The notes under the pieces: generated by a model
Database searches by the model: none
The model's input: only the letters and a program-made list of their open reading frames with translations
What the model was told of the DNA's origin: nothing
Made by a program: the position numbers and the translations under genes
NCBI GenBank assembly: GCA_947502885.1
Contig: CANNBP010000001.1
Span: forward strand, 904,310-968,309
Direction: 5' to 3'
DNA length: 64,000 nucleotides
Origin: an uncultured Aquimarina sp.
GTDB taxonomy: Bacteria > Bacteroidota > Bacteroidia > Flavobacteriales > Flavobacteriaceae
Shown: positions 51,144 through 61,527 of the stretch, piece after piece
Layout: the number at the start of each line of letters is the position of its first letter
Numbering within the stretch: the stretch's first letter is position 1

Positions 51144-51842
51144 TTGTCTGTAAAAACTGTTTCAAATAAAAATAATCTTCTGGTGCTCTATGAAGATAAT
51201 CATGTTATAGTCGTTAATAAACGTCCAGGTGATATTGTACAAGGAGATAAAACAGGAGACAAACCATTAAGTGATGTTGTAAAAGAATATATTGCCGAAA
51301 AGTATAATAAGCCTGGAGCTGTATTTTTAGGTGTTGTACACCGTTTGGATAGGCCCACAAGTGGTATTATTGTTTTTGCAAGAACTAGTAAAGCATTACC
51401 AAGACTTAACACCTTGTTTGCCAACAAAGAAGCAAAAAAAACCTACTGGGCTGTAGTCAAAAATGCTCCTAATAAAAAACAAGATACTTTAGTTCATTGG
51501 TTAAAACGTAATCCCAAACAAAACAAGTCTTACGCACATATCAATGAAGTAACCGATAGTAAAAAAGCAATTTTGGATTATAAACAAATCAAAAAATTAG
51601 ACAATTACTATGTTCTTGAGATTGATTTACAAACGGGGCGACACCACCAGATACGATCACAACTTTCTAGTATAGGCTGTATTATTAAAGGTGATTTAAA
51701 ATATGGTGCTAATAGAAGTAATAAAGATGGTAGTATACATTTACATGCTAGAAAACTTACATTTGTTCACCCTGTTAAAAAAGAAACTATAACGATTATT
51801 GCTCCTCCTCCAAAAGACCCTGTTTGGGATAGTTGTAACTAA
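51144..51842 (+). CDS. RluA-family pseudouridine synthase
   Basis: A 232-residue RNA pseudouridine synthase without an S4 domain. The catalytic motif HRLDRPTSGI carries the Asp nucleophile, and TGRHHQIRSQLSSIG and the late LHARKLTFVHP are typical. The target (rRNA or tRNA) is not evident. No ATG is available near the start; TTG at 51144 gives MSVKTVSNKNNLLVLYEDN, a normal family N-terminus. It lies 48 bp after panB. Confidence 0.85.
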   Translation: MSVKTVSNKNNLLVLYEDNHVIVVNKRPGDIVQGDKTGDKPLSDVVKEYIAEKYNKPGAVFLGVVHRLDRPTSGIIVFARTSKALPRLNTLFANKEAKKTYWAVVKNAPNKKQDTLVHWLKRNPKQNKSYAHINEVTDSKKAILDYKQIKKLDNYYVLEIDLQTGRHHQIRSQLSSIGCIIKGDLKYGANRSNKDGSIHLHARKLTFVHPVKKETITIIAPPPKDPVWDSCN

Positions 51843-51846
51843 AAAA

Positions 51847-51871
51847 ACCTTCTTATCTCATATAAGAAGGT
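51847..51871. terminator. bidirectional terminator hairpin
   Basis: ACCTTCTTAT and ATAAGAAGGT form a perfect 10-bp stem with a 5-nt loop, 4 bp after the synthase stop and before the converging lipoprotein gene. Confidence 0.75.
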
Positions 51872-51904
51872 CTTGCTATTTTATAAATTCTATATTTAAT
51901 TAGA

Positions 51905-52456
51905 TTATTTAACTACTTTAATATCTACTAGAACCCTTGTCGAATTAATAGCTTTTAATTTAATTGCTCCTTTTTTTCCAGCTGAGTTTTCAAATAGGAT
52001 AATATTGTTTTTATAATCTGATAAACCTATACTCTCATTATCATCTGTTACAGTTATATCTGTAAAACTTTTTGAATCTGTAATTGCATCAAATTGCGCA
52101 ACAGTCATCGAAACATTTGTGTGTTGTACTTTTGTTTTTGTTCCATCAGTAATTTCGCTTGTGCTTGATGGACTAGAAAATGCAATAAATGCTTGATTAC
52201 TATCTCCCACTAAATCGATAATTTTAGATGTTTCTCCATCAATTCCCGATTTACCATACATTTTACCGGTACTAGTAGCATAAAAACGAGCTGAATCATC
52301 TAATGAAAATTCAACATCAGAAAAAGTAGAAATAAGCTGTTCTGTATCGGTATCTGAATCTGTGTCTGTATTAGTAGAACCAGAATCATCATCTTTTGAA
52401 CAAGACATTATTATTAGTGACAGAACAAATACATAGCTTAAAAATTTAGTTTTCAT
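51905..52456 (-). CDS. putative lipoprotein of unknown function
   Basis: A 183-residue protein with a lipoprotein signal ending IIMSC (Cys19) followed by an Asp/Ser/Thr-rich linker (KDDDSGSTNTDTDSDTDTE), typical of surface-exposed Bacteroidota lipoproteins. The rest is beta-rich and low in cysteine. I recognise no family. Confidence 0.68.
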   Translation of the reverse strand: MKTKFLSYVFVLSLIIMSCSKDDDSGSTNTDTDSDTDTEQLISTFSDVEFSLDDSARFYATSTGKMYGKSGIDGETSKIIDLVGDSNQAFIAFSSPSSTSEITDGTKTKVQHTNVSMTVAQFDAITDSKSFTDITVTDDNESIGLSDYKNNIILFENSAGKKGAIKLKAINSTRVLVDIKVVK

Positions 52457-52560
52457 AAATGAATAGATTTAGGGTTAAATGTTAAAAATTACTTAATTAT
52501 TAAGAAATACGAAGATATACTTTTTTCTCAAACATCAAATTTTTTGATTAAAGTCTTATA

Positions 52561-53424
52561 CTATCTATATGATCTAATGCTCTCTATTACTACCGAAGTC
52601 AGGATTAAGATCCCTCCAATAATTGTAGAAAATGCCGGAAATTCTTTTAAAAAAATCATACCCAAAATAATACCATACACAGGCTGAACGCTACCAATAA
52701 TGCTCGCTGTTGTTGCCGAAAAACGTTTAAGACTATATAAGAACATGGTGTGTCCGACAGCTGTGGTAAGTAATGCTAATACTAAGATAGCCGGTAACTG
52801 CGAAATAATACCAGAACTATCCATAATAAAGATTGAGGGTAAAAGTACAATTGCCATTACGACCAATTGATACCACATTAAAATCGATCCATTGTAAGCA
52901 CTTACTTTTTTCTTCATAATCAAATTTCGGAGTGCATAACAAAATGCAGAAAATACGCCCATTGCCACAGCTTTGGCATAACTATTTTCTAGGCTAAAAT
53001 CGGGAACTAAGAAATAAATACCTACCAATACTAATGCTCCTAGCACTAAGTGCATTTTTTGAAATTTCACCTTTAATATCAACGGTTCAAGAAAAGAGGT
53101 TATTACTGGATATGTAAATAGAGATAACATACCTATTGCAACATTAGACATTTTTAAAGAGTAAAAATAAGTTACCCAATGCAATCCCATCAATACGCCT
53201 CCTATTACTACAGATACGCGATCTTTACTTTCAATTCTAAATGATATTTTTTTCCATTTACAATACAAAAACAATATACAACCCGCCAATATGGCTCTAA
53301 AAGTAATAATTACGGGTACTGGCATATCAATATATCTTCCCAAAACTCCAGAGGTACTAATGAAAAGCATTGCCAAATTAAGTTCTAGTATCCCTCTAAA
53401 GTGTGTTTTGTGTGTGTCTGTCAA
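52561..53424 (-). CDS. EamA/DMT-family transporter
   Basis: A 287-residue inner-membrane protein with ten predicted helices in two EamA repeats. The first ends near TYPVITSFLEPLILKVK and the second near IIGSVQPVYGIILGMIFLKEF, both the characteristic glutamate/proline-containing ends. DMT exporters move metabolites such as amino acids; the substrate is unknown. It lies 10 bp after the upstream surface-protein gene, in the same direction. Confidence 0.85.
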   Translation of the reverse strand: MTDTHKTHFRGILELNLAMLFISTSGVLGRYIDMPVPVIITFRAILAGCILFLYCKWKKISFRIESKDRVSVVIGGVLMGLHWVTYFYSLKMSNVAIGMLSLFTYPVITSFLEPLILKVKFQKMHLVLGALVLVGIYFLVPDFSLENSYAKAVAMGVFSAFCYALRNLIMKKKVSAYNGSILMWYQLVVMAIVLLPSIFIMDSSGIISQLPAILVLALLTTAVGHTMFLYSLKRFSATTASIIGSVQPVYGIILGMIFLKEFPAFSTIIGGILILTSVVIESIRSYR

Positions 53425-53434
53425 TTTATATCAT

Positions 53435-55918
53435 TTATCTTATTAACGAAAAACTGTTTTTATATTCTTTGGTTATTCCTTCCTCTATGTATTGTACTTT
53501 AAACCAATAATCACTAGAAGGTAATACTTCTCCATTATAGGTACCATCCCAAATTCCTGTTGCACCAAGATGAGATAAAAGCTTACCATATCTATCAAAA
53601 ACAGTAATATCCAAAATAGTGACATTTATACTTCCCTCGATTGTCCAATCTTCATGAAACCCGTCTCCATTAGGCGTAAAATATTCTGGATATCCAACCA
53701 CTGTTTCTACTTCTGTTTGTATTTCATCACACATTCGTAAATCTCGAACATAAACTGTGTGTTGCCCTATCGAAACATTTGCAAAGATATTTGATTCTTG
53801 CCAATTTCCGTTATCAATTTTGTATTCATATTGTCCATTTCCTACTACGGTAACTTTTATCTTGGCATTATCCGAAAATGCTCCAGATAACAACTCTGTG
53901 GCAACACTTTCTGGTGGGTAAGATTTTATTACTTTGGTACTTTTTTGTTGGCTACAATTTGTCAATTTATTAATTGTTAAAACAGTATATATTCCTGGGG
54001 CTTCTGGAGAAAAAGAAGATCCTGTTTCTCCTATAATTTCATTTTCTGTTGTTGTTGCGTTTCCAGTATACCATTGAAAAGTATAATCTGTTGTTGATAA
54101 TCCCGTGTTAATTTGGTCAGTTGGTAATAAATCAATAATTGAATCATCTTCTCGTAGACACATTGTATATTCATCCTCAATGGGGGTTGGAATTAATGGA
54201 TGCGCTATCAAAGTAATATGACGTCCCAAACCTAAACACGAATTAGCTACACTATTCTCTACTCTTACATATATATGTTGAGTCCCCGGTGATGAGTCAT
54301 TTCTGTAATTACTTATATCGGTAATCTCATTTTCTTCGGACAACGCATCTGCTTCGTTTTGATAATATTTGATAATTAAATTTTGCCCAGTAGGTATTTG
54401 CTGCTTAATTTGATCAGTTGCATCGCTAAAATCAAATGCTGTAATACCATCTGTTGGATCGTCATCATCCTTTTCACAAATGGTATATGTAAGATTAAAA
54501 TCAGACGGTATTTGAGTTGCAGAAACCTGTAAATCAATTTGAGAAGTTTCAAAACAATGAGCAGATTCTGTTCTTACAAAAACTACACTATTTAATAATG
54601 TTGGATTAGGGTAAGATTTGAAATTTGATATCTTATCTTCATCCTTACCTGCAATTGCTTGTTGTTCTGTCAAATAATAAGAAAATGTTTGATTAGCAAA
54701 ATTGTTGGAAACCAAAGAATTTGCTTCAGTAAGATTAAATAACGAAAAACCATCTGTATCATTATCACACTGCGATAGTGTAACTACATTAGATACATTT
54801 GGTGGAGACACAAATTCAATGGTTACAGAATCTGTTGTTAAACACTTATTAGATATATTAATTTCAACACCATAAACACCATTTTGAGTAACTTCTAATT
54901 TACTTCCTCCTGTTAATAAGGTTGTACCATCGCCTGCTGACAAAGGTGCCCCATTTTTTGTCCAGATATATGTAGAGTTTATTCCTACAGTAGCATCTAA
55001 TACAATAGAAGTGCCAATACACCCGGGGTTATCATTAGCAATAGTTCTATCATCTCCTATATCCCCCCCAAAATTAAAAGTCCCTGCTGCTAAGAAGACG
55101 GCAGAATCAAATTGCCCATCTCCACTATCTGCAATAACCAATTTAATTTTATATTTTTCATTAGGAATAACACTTCCAGAAGCTGTTAACACTTTTGTAT
55201 ATCCGTTAAAATCAATGGCAGAATTAGTACCGGGTGCATTTCTTTTATTAAAATAATTAGGGTTTTGTGGAGCGCACTCAGTTGCATCTGTAAAATCGCC
55301 ATCACCATTTAAATCCACTCCGTCATGTACTGTAGTCACTTTAATAGGTGTAGGAGGGTTTGTATTTGGCACTACAGCGAGGTTGCGTGCTACTCCTGTA
55401 GAAACATTAGTTAGAATGAAAGCGAAAACATCAGAAAAAGTACAAGGGAAGTTCTCTATATATTCTTCAGAAGCAAACAAAAAATCAAAACTAATAAAGT
55501 TGATCGTTGGTGTAAACTCAAACTGAATAGAAGTTGCATTGGATAATCCTCCTGTACTTGTTATCGTACTCAAATCGTTATCTCCTCCCCAACCTATTCC
55601 ATCTCCTTCACTTAGAGGACTAACACCATTAGGCCCAGCGGCACTCATTGCGTGTCCAGTACTCAAGATAACTCCTTTGTCAATCTCAAAACCAGAATTG
55701 TTAGCTTCAAAATAACCTATCCCATTAAAATCAGGATGTGTAGATGTAGACGATTGTATCTTATCAACGGAAGCACATGGGCTATCTATTAATACATCTT
55801 CTATTAATTGTTTTACTGTGTGAGAACTGTCATCCACAATTATTTGTGCATTTGTTGCACAAAAATTAAAACAACAAAAAAGTAAAATTACCTTACCTAC
55901 TTTAATCTTTTTTTCCAT
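53435..55918 (-). CDS. choice-of-anchor L surface protein with T9SS type B sorting domain
   Basis: An 827-residue secreted protein. The ATG at 55918 starts a signal peptide (KVGKVILLFCCFNFCATNAQ). A choice-of-anchor L domain follows (about 25-280: GVILSTGHAMSAAGPNG, DFLFASEEYIENFPCTFSDV). Central Ig-like modules hold repeated TYTICEKDDDDPTDG- and TMCLREDDSI-type segments. The C-terminal gliding-motility-associated domain is YPEYFTPNGDGFHEDWTI to YWFKVQYIEEG, which directs export and surface attachment by the type IX system. Calcium-binding DGD loops (LNGDGDFTD) are present. It probably acts in adhesion. Confidence 0.85.
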   Translation of the reverse strand: MEKKIKVGKVILLFCCFNFCATNAQIIVDDSSHTVKQLIEDVLIDSPCASVDKIQSSTSTHPDFNGIGYFEANNSGFEIDKGVILSTGHAMSAAGPNGVSPLSEGDGIGWGGDNDLSTITSTGGLSNATSIQFEFTPTINFISFDFLFASEEYIENFPCTFSDVFAFILTNVSTGVARNLAVVPNTNPPTPIKVTTVHDGVDLNGDGDFTDATECAPQNPNYFNKRNAPGTNSAIDFNGYTKVLTASGSVIPNEKYKIKLVIADSGDGQFDSAVFLAAGTFNFGGDIGDDRTIANDNPGCIGTSIVLDATVGINSTYIWTKNGAPLSAGDGTTLLTGGSKLEVTQNGVYGVEINISNKCLTTDSVTIEFVSPPNVSNVVTLSQCDNDTDGFSLFNLTEANSLVSNNFANQTFSYYLTEQQAIAGKDEDKISNFKSYPNPTLLNSVVFVRTESAHCFETSQIDLQVSATQIPSDFNLTYTICEKDDDDPTDGITAFDFSDATDQIKQQIPTGQNLIIKYYQNEADALSEENEITDISNYRNDSSPGTQHIYVRVENSVANSCLGLGRHITLIAHPLIPTPIEDEYTMCLREDDSIIDLLPTDQINTGLSTTDYTFQWYTGNATTTENEIIGETGSSFSPEAPGIYTVLTINKLTNCSQQKSTKVIKSYPPESVATELLSGAFSDNAKIKVTVVGNGQYEYKIDNGNWQESNIFANVSIGQHTVYVRDLRMCDEIQTEVETVVGYPEYFTPNGDGFHEDWTIEGSINVTILDITVFDRYGKLLSHLGATGIWDGTYNGEVLPSSDYWFKVQYIEEGITKEYKNSFSLIR

Positions 55919-56167
55919 ATTTCCCGATACTATCCAATAAACATTCAACAAAAAAATAACCTATCGTTATTTTACTTAAACAAGCTCGTATTCCAAACAA
56001 ACTTTGTTAATTACATTTTGCTATATATATAGAACGCGAGATGAGAAATATACCCTAATTACTACGGATTCATTTTACAAAAATTCCGATAATCTAAAAA
56101 TACAATATTTACGTAGAAAAATTTCAAAAATCTGAGAAATCACTATAAGTGTTTACTTACAAATTAA

Positions 56168-57712
56168 TTAACGAATAAGTCCTTTTGCTTTTTCTTTAAT
56201 AATATCTGCTACTGGTCTTCCTTCAATATTACTTTCTAACCAAGAAAGTATATCTAAATATAGAAAAGCTCTTTTTTCATAAGGATGATCTTCATATTTT
56301 TTTAATCGTGTATGTAACTTTCTGAATTCATCTTTAATTTGATGCGGAAAAATATCGCCAAGACTTTTAAGAAACTTAATCATCTCTTTTTGTACTTCGT
56401 GTAAATCATTCATTTTGATCAAGAATCGATATGTTTCTTTTAATTGTGACTCTAAATGATAATCCATACCCGCCTCATAATGTGCAACCAGACTAAGTAC
56501 TCTCGAGAAACACATTAGATCTTCCCTCATTTTCAGAGATTTATTATTGATTATTTTTGACAAATATTCAATACATTTTTTATGATTGGCCATACCAAAA
56601 TATAAACAACCAATTTTATAGTATAGTACCATTATATGGTGATCATCCAATCGATTGTTAAATTCAGAAATACCGTTAAGTATTTCTTCAACAAGATATT
56701 TCCCTTCTTCAAAAGTACCTTCTAAAAAGTGTATATTTAGTTTATTATTATATACATATTGAAAAGATAAAACTTCGATATTGTCGTCTTTTGGAAAGGA
56801 TGGTTCTTGAACTGTTTTTTCAAATTCTTCGAGTGTACTTTTTAATTGTTTCTTATCTTTTATAAGAAATAGTGATTCTAATAAATAATGGTTTCCTCTT
56901 AAAAAAAATACAGGATTTTGATTGATCATTTTTGGGCTTTCATAAAACAAGTCAACCCATTTCTTTGAATACTTATAACATGATAAAAAATCCTGAATGA
57001 TAAAGCCATACCATAAATGCGCCTTATACAGCCATAATTTTTCTCTGAAACCAAGGGTGTTCCATTCATACTTTGGGAGTTTACTACGAAAATAATCTGT
57101 GATAATCGTTTGCTCTTTATCATTTCGAACATAACCACTTTTAAGCATTAAGCCATACAATTGCAACGATAAATTCGATAGCTTACTAGTTAAAACATTT
57201 TTCATGCTTAACATTTTAGCTTCTACTGTTAATTCATCAGCTCTATTATTAATACTTCTGGTGATATATTGAGTTTCTATTATTTTCTCGAACTCTACGA
57301 TTTCATATGCTATATTGTGTTCTTCATTTTCTTTTGCCAAAGCTTTTGCCTTATCAAGGATTTTTAAACTTTGTTTATAAAGTCCTTTATGGTATAATAT
57401 AGAAGCAAAATCAAATTGTTCTCTCAGTTGAGATCTAATATTTTGATGTAATGGGCTTAACCTTAAACTCACCAATATTTGCTTATACAAATGTGCTTTT
57501 AAATTAGATAATTGTTGCTTCTTTACTATACCTTTTGAAACAATGAGATCTTCATCCATGGTTTCATTTTTATCTAAATGATTAAAAAGGGCCAGGAATT
57601 TTGAATCGGTATTTACTCCCAACCGACCAACATATACTTTAAATTGTCTTTTTTCTGATTTAGAAAGTGACTTTATCAGAACAAACAAAGGATCTTTTTG
57701 ATCATTAGTCAT
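56168..57712 (-). CDS. helical-repeat protein of unknown function, Bacteroidota type
   Basis: A 514-residue cytoplasmic protein, nearly all helical, with TPR-like pairs (for example FDFASILYHKGLYKQSLKILDKAKALAKE near 95-125). The N-terminus DPLFVLIKSLSKSEKRQFKVY is typical of a family I have seen only in Bacteroidota and know only as hypothetical. No catalytic motif is visible. It is a single gene divergent from leuA. Confidence 0.6.
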   Translation of the reverse strand: MTNDQKDPLFVLIKSLSKSEKRQFKVYVGRLGVNTDSKFLALFNHLDKNETMDEDLIVSKGIVKKQQLSNLKAHLYKQILVSLRLSPLHQNIRSQLREQFDFASILYHKGLYKQSLKILDKAKALAKENEEHNIAYEIVEFEKIIETQYITRSINNRADELTVEAKMLSMKNVLTSKLSNLSLQLYGLMLKSGYVRNDKEQTIITDYFRSKLPKYEWNTLGFREKLWLYKAHLWYGFIIQDFLSCYKYSKKWVDLFYESPKMINQNPVFFLRGNHYLLESLFLIKDKKQLKSTLEEFEKTVQEPSFPKDDNIEVLSFQYVYNNKLNIHFLEGTFEEGKYLVEEILNGISEFNNRLDDHHIMVLYYKIGCLYFGMANHKKCIEYLSKIINNKSLKMREDLMCFSRVLSLVAHYEAGMDYHLESQLKETYRFLIKMNDLHEVQKEMIKFLKSLGDIFPHQIKDEFRKLHTRLKKYEDHPYEKRAFLYLDILSWLESNIEGRPVADIIKEKAKGLIR

Positions 57713-57919
57713 TGTATGAAATAATGTTATAAATAGTTGATTATTAGATTTTTAAGTTTTAAAGAAAAGATTTCAGCATTGTAAAATTACTTATAATGCA
57801 CTTCTCTTTTGAATTCCCAAAATATAAATTCGTAAGACATTAAAGAAACATCTTTTAAGAATATTTTATAAAGATGGGGTTTTTAACGAACACATTAAAG
57901 CAAAAATTTATTAAATCCT

Positions 57920-59092
57920 ATGAGTAGTAATAAAGTCCAAATTTTCGATACGACCCTAAGAGACGGAGAGCAAGTCCCAGGATGTAAATTAAATACAGAA
58001 CAAAAATTAGTAATTGCAAAGCAACTCGATCTTTTGGGTGTTGATATTATTGAAGCAGGTTTCCCTGTTTCGAGCCCAGGCGACTTTATTTCTGTAAATG
58101 AAATTGCAAAAATTGTTAAGAATGCTTCAGTTTGTGGACTCACAAGAGCTGTAGAAAAGGATATTAAAGTGGCTGCAGAAGCACTTCAAATTGCTAAAAG
58201 ACCGAGAATTCATACAGGAATCGGTACATCAGAATCTCATATAAAATATAAATTTAATTCTACGCAAGAAAAAGTAATAGAACGTGGTGTTGCTGCTGTA
58301 AAATATGCAAAATCTTTTGTTGAAGATATAGAATTTTTTGCAGAAGACGCCGGAAGAACTGATAATGAATTTCTTGCAAGAATATGTGAAGAAGTAATTA
58401 AAGCAGGAGCTACGGTTCTTAATATTCCTGACACTACAGGGTATTGCTTACCAGAGGAGTACGGGGCAAAAATAAAATACCTTAAAGAAAATGTAAAAGG
58501 TATTCATAACGTAACTATTTCATGCCATTGTCATAATGATTTAGGATTAGCTACAGCAAACTCTATCGCTGGTGTTATGAATGGAGCTAGGCAAATTGAG
58601 TGTACTATTAATGGTATCGGAGAACGCGCTGGAAATACTGCTTTGGAAGAAGTAGTAATGATCATGAAACAACATCCTTACTTAAATATAACAACAGGTA
58701 TCGATTCTAAGTTATTATATGAAACTAGTCAAATGGTTTCTAATAACATGGGAATGATGGTACAACCTAATAAAGCTATTATTGGTGCCAATGCATTTGC
58801 TCATAGTTCTGGAATACATCAAGATGGTGTAATTAAAAATAGAGAGACCTACGAAATAATTGACCCAGAAGATGTTGGAGTTACCGAATCTGCAATTGTA
58901 CTTACAGCACGTAGTGGTAGAGCTGCTTTGGCCTACCGTGCTAAAAAAGTTGGTTATGAATTAACCAAGCTACAATTAGATGATGTATATCCAAAATTCT
59001 TAAAGTATGCCGATAGCAAAAAAGAAGTTATTGATCAGGATATTCATGAAATAATGAAAGAAAGTAACATCGCTACAGCAGCTGTTGCTTAA
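57920..59092 (+). CDS. leuA: 2-isopropylmalate synthase
   Basis: A 390-residue enzyme that condenses ketoisovalerate with acetyl-CoA, the first committed step of leucine synthesis. HMGL-like barrel motifs are intact: [33 protein letters not shown] and [14 protein letters not shown]. It is the short form without the full leucine-binding regulatory domain, so feedback control may differ from long LeuA. The strong terminator that follows separates it from leuB. Confidence 0.88.
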   Translation: MSSNKVQIFDTTLRDGEQVPGCKLNTEQKLVIAKQLDLLGVDIIEAGFPVSSPGDFISVNEIAKIVKNASVCGLTRAVEKDIKVAAEALQIAKRPRIHTGIGTSESHIKYKFNSTQEKVIERGVAAVKYAKSFVEDIEFFAEDAGRTDNEFLARICEEVIKAGATVLNIPDTTGYCLPEEYGAKIKYLKENVKGIHNVTISCHCHNDLGLATANSIAGVMNGARQIECTINGIGERAGNTALEEVVMIMKQHPYLNITTGIDSKLLYETSQMVSNNMGMMVQPNKAIIGANAFAHSSGIHQDGVIKNRETYEIIDPEDVGVTESAIVLTARSGRAALAYRAKKVGYELTKLQLDDVYPKFLKYADSKKEVIDQDIHEIMKESNIATAAVA

Positions 59093-59113
59093 AATATAAC
59101 AAACTACAATACT

Positions 59114-59148
59114 TACCTGCAAGCCTTTACAATCATGTCTTGCAGGTA
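59114..59148 (+). terminator. rho-independent terminator after leuA
   Basis: TACCTGCAAG (59114-59123) pairs perfectly with CTTGCAGGTA (59139-59148), followed at once by TTTTTTT. This is the clearest intrinsic terminator in the window and implies that leuB needs its own promoter or an antitermination event. Confidence 0.82.
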
Positions 59149-59208
59149 TTTTTTTAAGACAATATAAACTTTTTCATATCCTTTATGATTTTTGAATTAA
59201 GAATCGAT

Positions 59209-59342
59209 AAGAAAATAGAAAAGTTTGTTAGCTCAATAATTTAGTGTAATTTTAATATTATAACGTAAGCAATTGAAAAAAGAAAATGAAGAGAAGCTTT
59301 CTCGATAAATTTACACAAAACATCTTTTTGTTCTATTTTCTT
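59209..59342 (+). promoter_or_regulatory. leuB leader region with long-range inverted repeat and a 21-codon frame
   Basis: AAGAAAATAGAA (59209-59220) is the exact complement of TTCTATTTTCTT (59331-59342). Within the leader, ATG at 59286 opens a 21-residue frame (MKRSFLDKFTQNIFLFYFLS, then S) ending at 59351, 12 bp before leuB. It could be a leader peptide, but leucine codons are few. The case is weak. Confidence 0.28.
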
Positions 59343-59363
59343 TCTTCTTAAAATACATACATT

Positions 59364-60479
59364 ATGAAACTAGACATAGCAGTATTATCAGGAGATGGTA
59401 TAGGACCAGAAGTAACCGCGCAAGCCGTTAAAGCATTAGACGCCATTGCACACAACTTTGATCATACTTTCATTTTTAGAGAGGCATTGGTAGGTGCTAT
59501 AGCTATTGATAAAACAGGAACACCTTTACCAGATAAAACATTAGAAATTTGTGCTAATACAGATGCAGTACTTTTTGGTGCTATTGGTGATCCAAAATAT
59601 GACAATAATCCAAATGCAAAAGTTCGTCCAGAACAAGGGCTACTTAAATTACGAAAAGAATTAGGACTCTATACAAACATTAGACCTGTTAAATCTTATG
59701 CTAGTTTAATTGACAAATCTCCTCTTAAACCAGAAATAATAGAAGGAACAGATCTAACAATTTATCGTGAGTTAACCGGGGGTATTTATTTTGGAAAAAA
59801 AGAATTAAACAAAGAAGGGACGTTAGCTTCTGATCTTTGTGAATATTCTAAAATGGAAATTGAGCGTATTACCCACTTAGCATTTAAATCTGCTCAAAAA
59901 AGAAGAAAGAAACTCACGCTAGTCGATAAAGCAAATGTTCTAGAATCTTCACGTTTATGGAGAAAAGTGGTTACCGAAATTGCCAAAGATTACAAAGATG
60001 TTACTCTCGATTTCTTATTTGTAGATAATGCGGCTATGCAGATGATATTAAATCCGAGTCAGTTTGATGTTATCCTAACAGAGAATATGTTTGGAGATAT
60101 TATTTCTGATGAAGCAAGTGTGATAGGAGGATCAATAGGTTTACTGGCATCTGCTTCTATAGGAGATACCTGCTGTATGTTTGAGCCTATTCATGGGTCA
60201 TTTCCGCAAGCCACCGGAAAAGGAGTGGCAAACCCCATAGCTGCTATTTTGTCTGCCGCCATGTTATTAGAGCATTTTAACTTAATTGGAGAAGCTAATG
60301 CTATTAAAGATGCTGTAGAAAAAGCACTAGAATTAAATCTTACTACACCAGACTTAAATACTTTTAATCCGCTAACTACAGAGAAAGTAGGAGATTTCAT
60401 AGCAGATTATATTCTAAATCCAGAAGATTCTAATATCAATTTTGAAAATATACATGTTGGACAATCTACAATTATATAA
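59364..60479 (+). CDS. leuB: 3-isopropylmalate dehydrogenase
   Basis: A 371-residue NAD-dependent enzyme that oxidises and decarboxylates 3-isopropylmalate. Family motifs are complete: LSGDGIGPEVT, LRKELGLYTNIRP, YRELTGGIYFG and ENMFGDIISDEASVIGGSIG, the last with the metal-binding aspartates. leuC and leuD are not in this window, so the pathway is split or continues elsewhere. Confidence 0.92.
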   Translation: MKLDIAVLSGDGIGPEVTAQAVKALDAIAHNFDHTFIFREALVGAIAIDKTGTPLPDKTLEICANTDAVLFGAIGDPKYDNNPNAKVRPEQGLLKLRKELGLYTNIRPVKSYASLIDKSPLKPEIIEGTDLTIYRELTGGIYFGKKELNKEGTLASDLCEYSKMEIERITHLAFKSAQKRRKKLTLVDKANVLESSRLWRKVVTEIAKDYKDVTLDFLFVDNAAMQMILNPSQFDVILTENMFGDIISDEASVIGGSIGLLASASIGDTCCMFEPIHGSFPQATGKGVANPIAAILSAAMLLEHFNLIGEANAIKDAVEKALELNLTTPDLNTFNPLTTEKVGDFIADYILNPEDSNINFENIHVGQSTII

Positions 60480-60562
60480 TTGTAGTAATTACACAATACG
60501 AAGCGAACACTTTTAACTTTAAAAATTGTTTTTGTACATTACAAATTCCAAATCTGTACTAA

Positions 60563-61408
60563 ATGAAAGTCAAAAGTCTTTTTCTTCTCTTTTATATAAT
60601 TTCAAGCTCTGTATGTGCTCAAACGATTACATGTTCTGTTAAAGACAAAGAACTATTTTCTTCGAAAATAGCGTCTTTAAAAAGCGATTATTTACCAAAC
60701 ATTCTGTCTGGAGAAACCATTATAGAGGTTGGCAAAACATTTATTGGAACCCCATACGTAGCCAAAACCCTTGAGATTGGTCCAAAAGAAACTCTGGTAA
60801 TTAACTTACAAGGATTAGACTGTACTACTTTTGTTGAAAATGTATTAGCCCTAAGTTTAATGCTAATTCATGATAAAGATGATTTTAATTCCTATACATA
60901 TTACCTAGAAAAAATAAGATATCGTGATGGTAAATTAGATGGCTACGGATCTCGTCTACACTATTTTACAGAATGGATTAGTAATAATGAACAAAAAGGG
61001 TTTATCAAAAATATCACTAACAATATAGGAGGGGTAGAAATTGATAAGAATATCGACTTTATGAGTACTCATCGTGAGCTTTATCCATTTCTTAAAGAAG
61101 ACTCTAATTTTACAGGAATACAACAAGCCGAAATAAACATTGGCAAATCAGGTATTTGCTTTTTGCCTAAAAGTGAAATTCAAAAAAATGAATCTTTAAT
61201 TAAAAGTGGTGATATTATAGCCTTAACCACATCTATTAAAGGATTAGACGTGACACATACAGGATTTGCAATAAGGAAAAAAACTGGACGTATTCATTTA
61301 CTTCATGCTTCATCTAAAGGGCAGGTAGTCATATCAAAATTTCCTTTGACAGATTACCTTCAAGGCATTAAAAAAAACACTGGTATTATTGTCTCAAGAA
61401 TACAATAA
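60563..61408 (+). CDS. secreted DUF1460 protein (NlpC/P60-like amidase fold)
   Basis: A 281-residue protein with a signal peptide (about 1-19, ending SVCA). The DUF1460 core has LNLQGLDCTTFVENVLALS with the presumed nucleophilic Cys, LRYRDGKLDG-type RYRDGKLDGYGSRLHYFTEW, and a late THTGFAI His. The fold is that of N-acetylmuramoyl-L-alanine amidase/peptidase-like enzymes acting on peptidoglycan. It is a single gene. Confidence 0.8.
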   Translation: MKVKSLFLLFYIISSSVCAQTITCSVKDKELFSSKIASLKSDYLPNILSGETIIEVGKTFIGTPYVAKTLEIGPKETLVINLQGLDCTTFVENVLALSLMLIHDKDDFNSYTYYLEKIRYRDGKLDGYGSRLHYFTEWISNNEQKGFIKNITNNIGGVEIDKNIDFMSTHRELYPFLKEDSNFTGIQQAEINIGKSGICFLPKSEIQKNESLIKSGDIIALTTSIKGLDVTHTGFAIRKKTGRIHLLHASSKGQVVISKFPLTDYLQGIKKNTGIIVSRIQ

Positions 61409-61527
61409 CAATCCTATATCTATATAAAAACATTAAGGATTAGTACGATTTACTGTACTATTTCCTAAAAAATACACATCTTTGTAATACCTCCCCTTTT
61501 TGTGAACATAGCCTAATATAATTTTAT

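Noticed and set aside
59286..59351. 21-codon frame as a classical leucine leader peptide
   Set aside because: It has only three leucine residues and none in a run, unlike known leu leaders, and there is no terminator between it and leuB.
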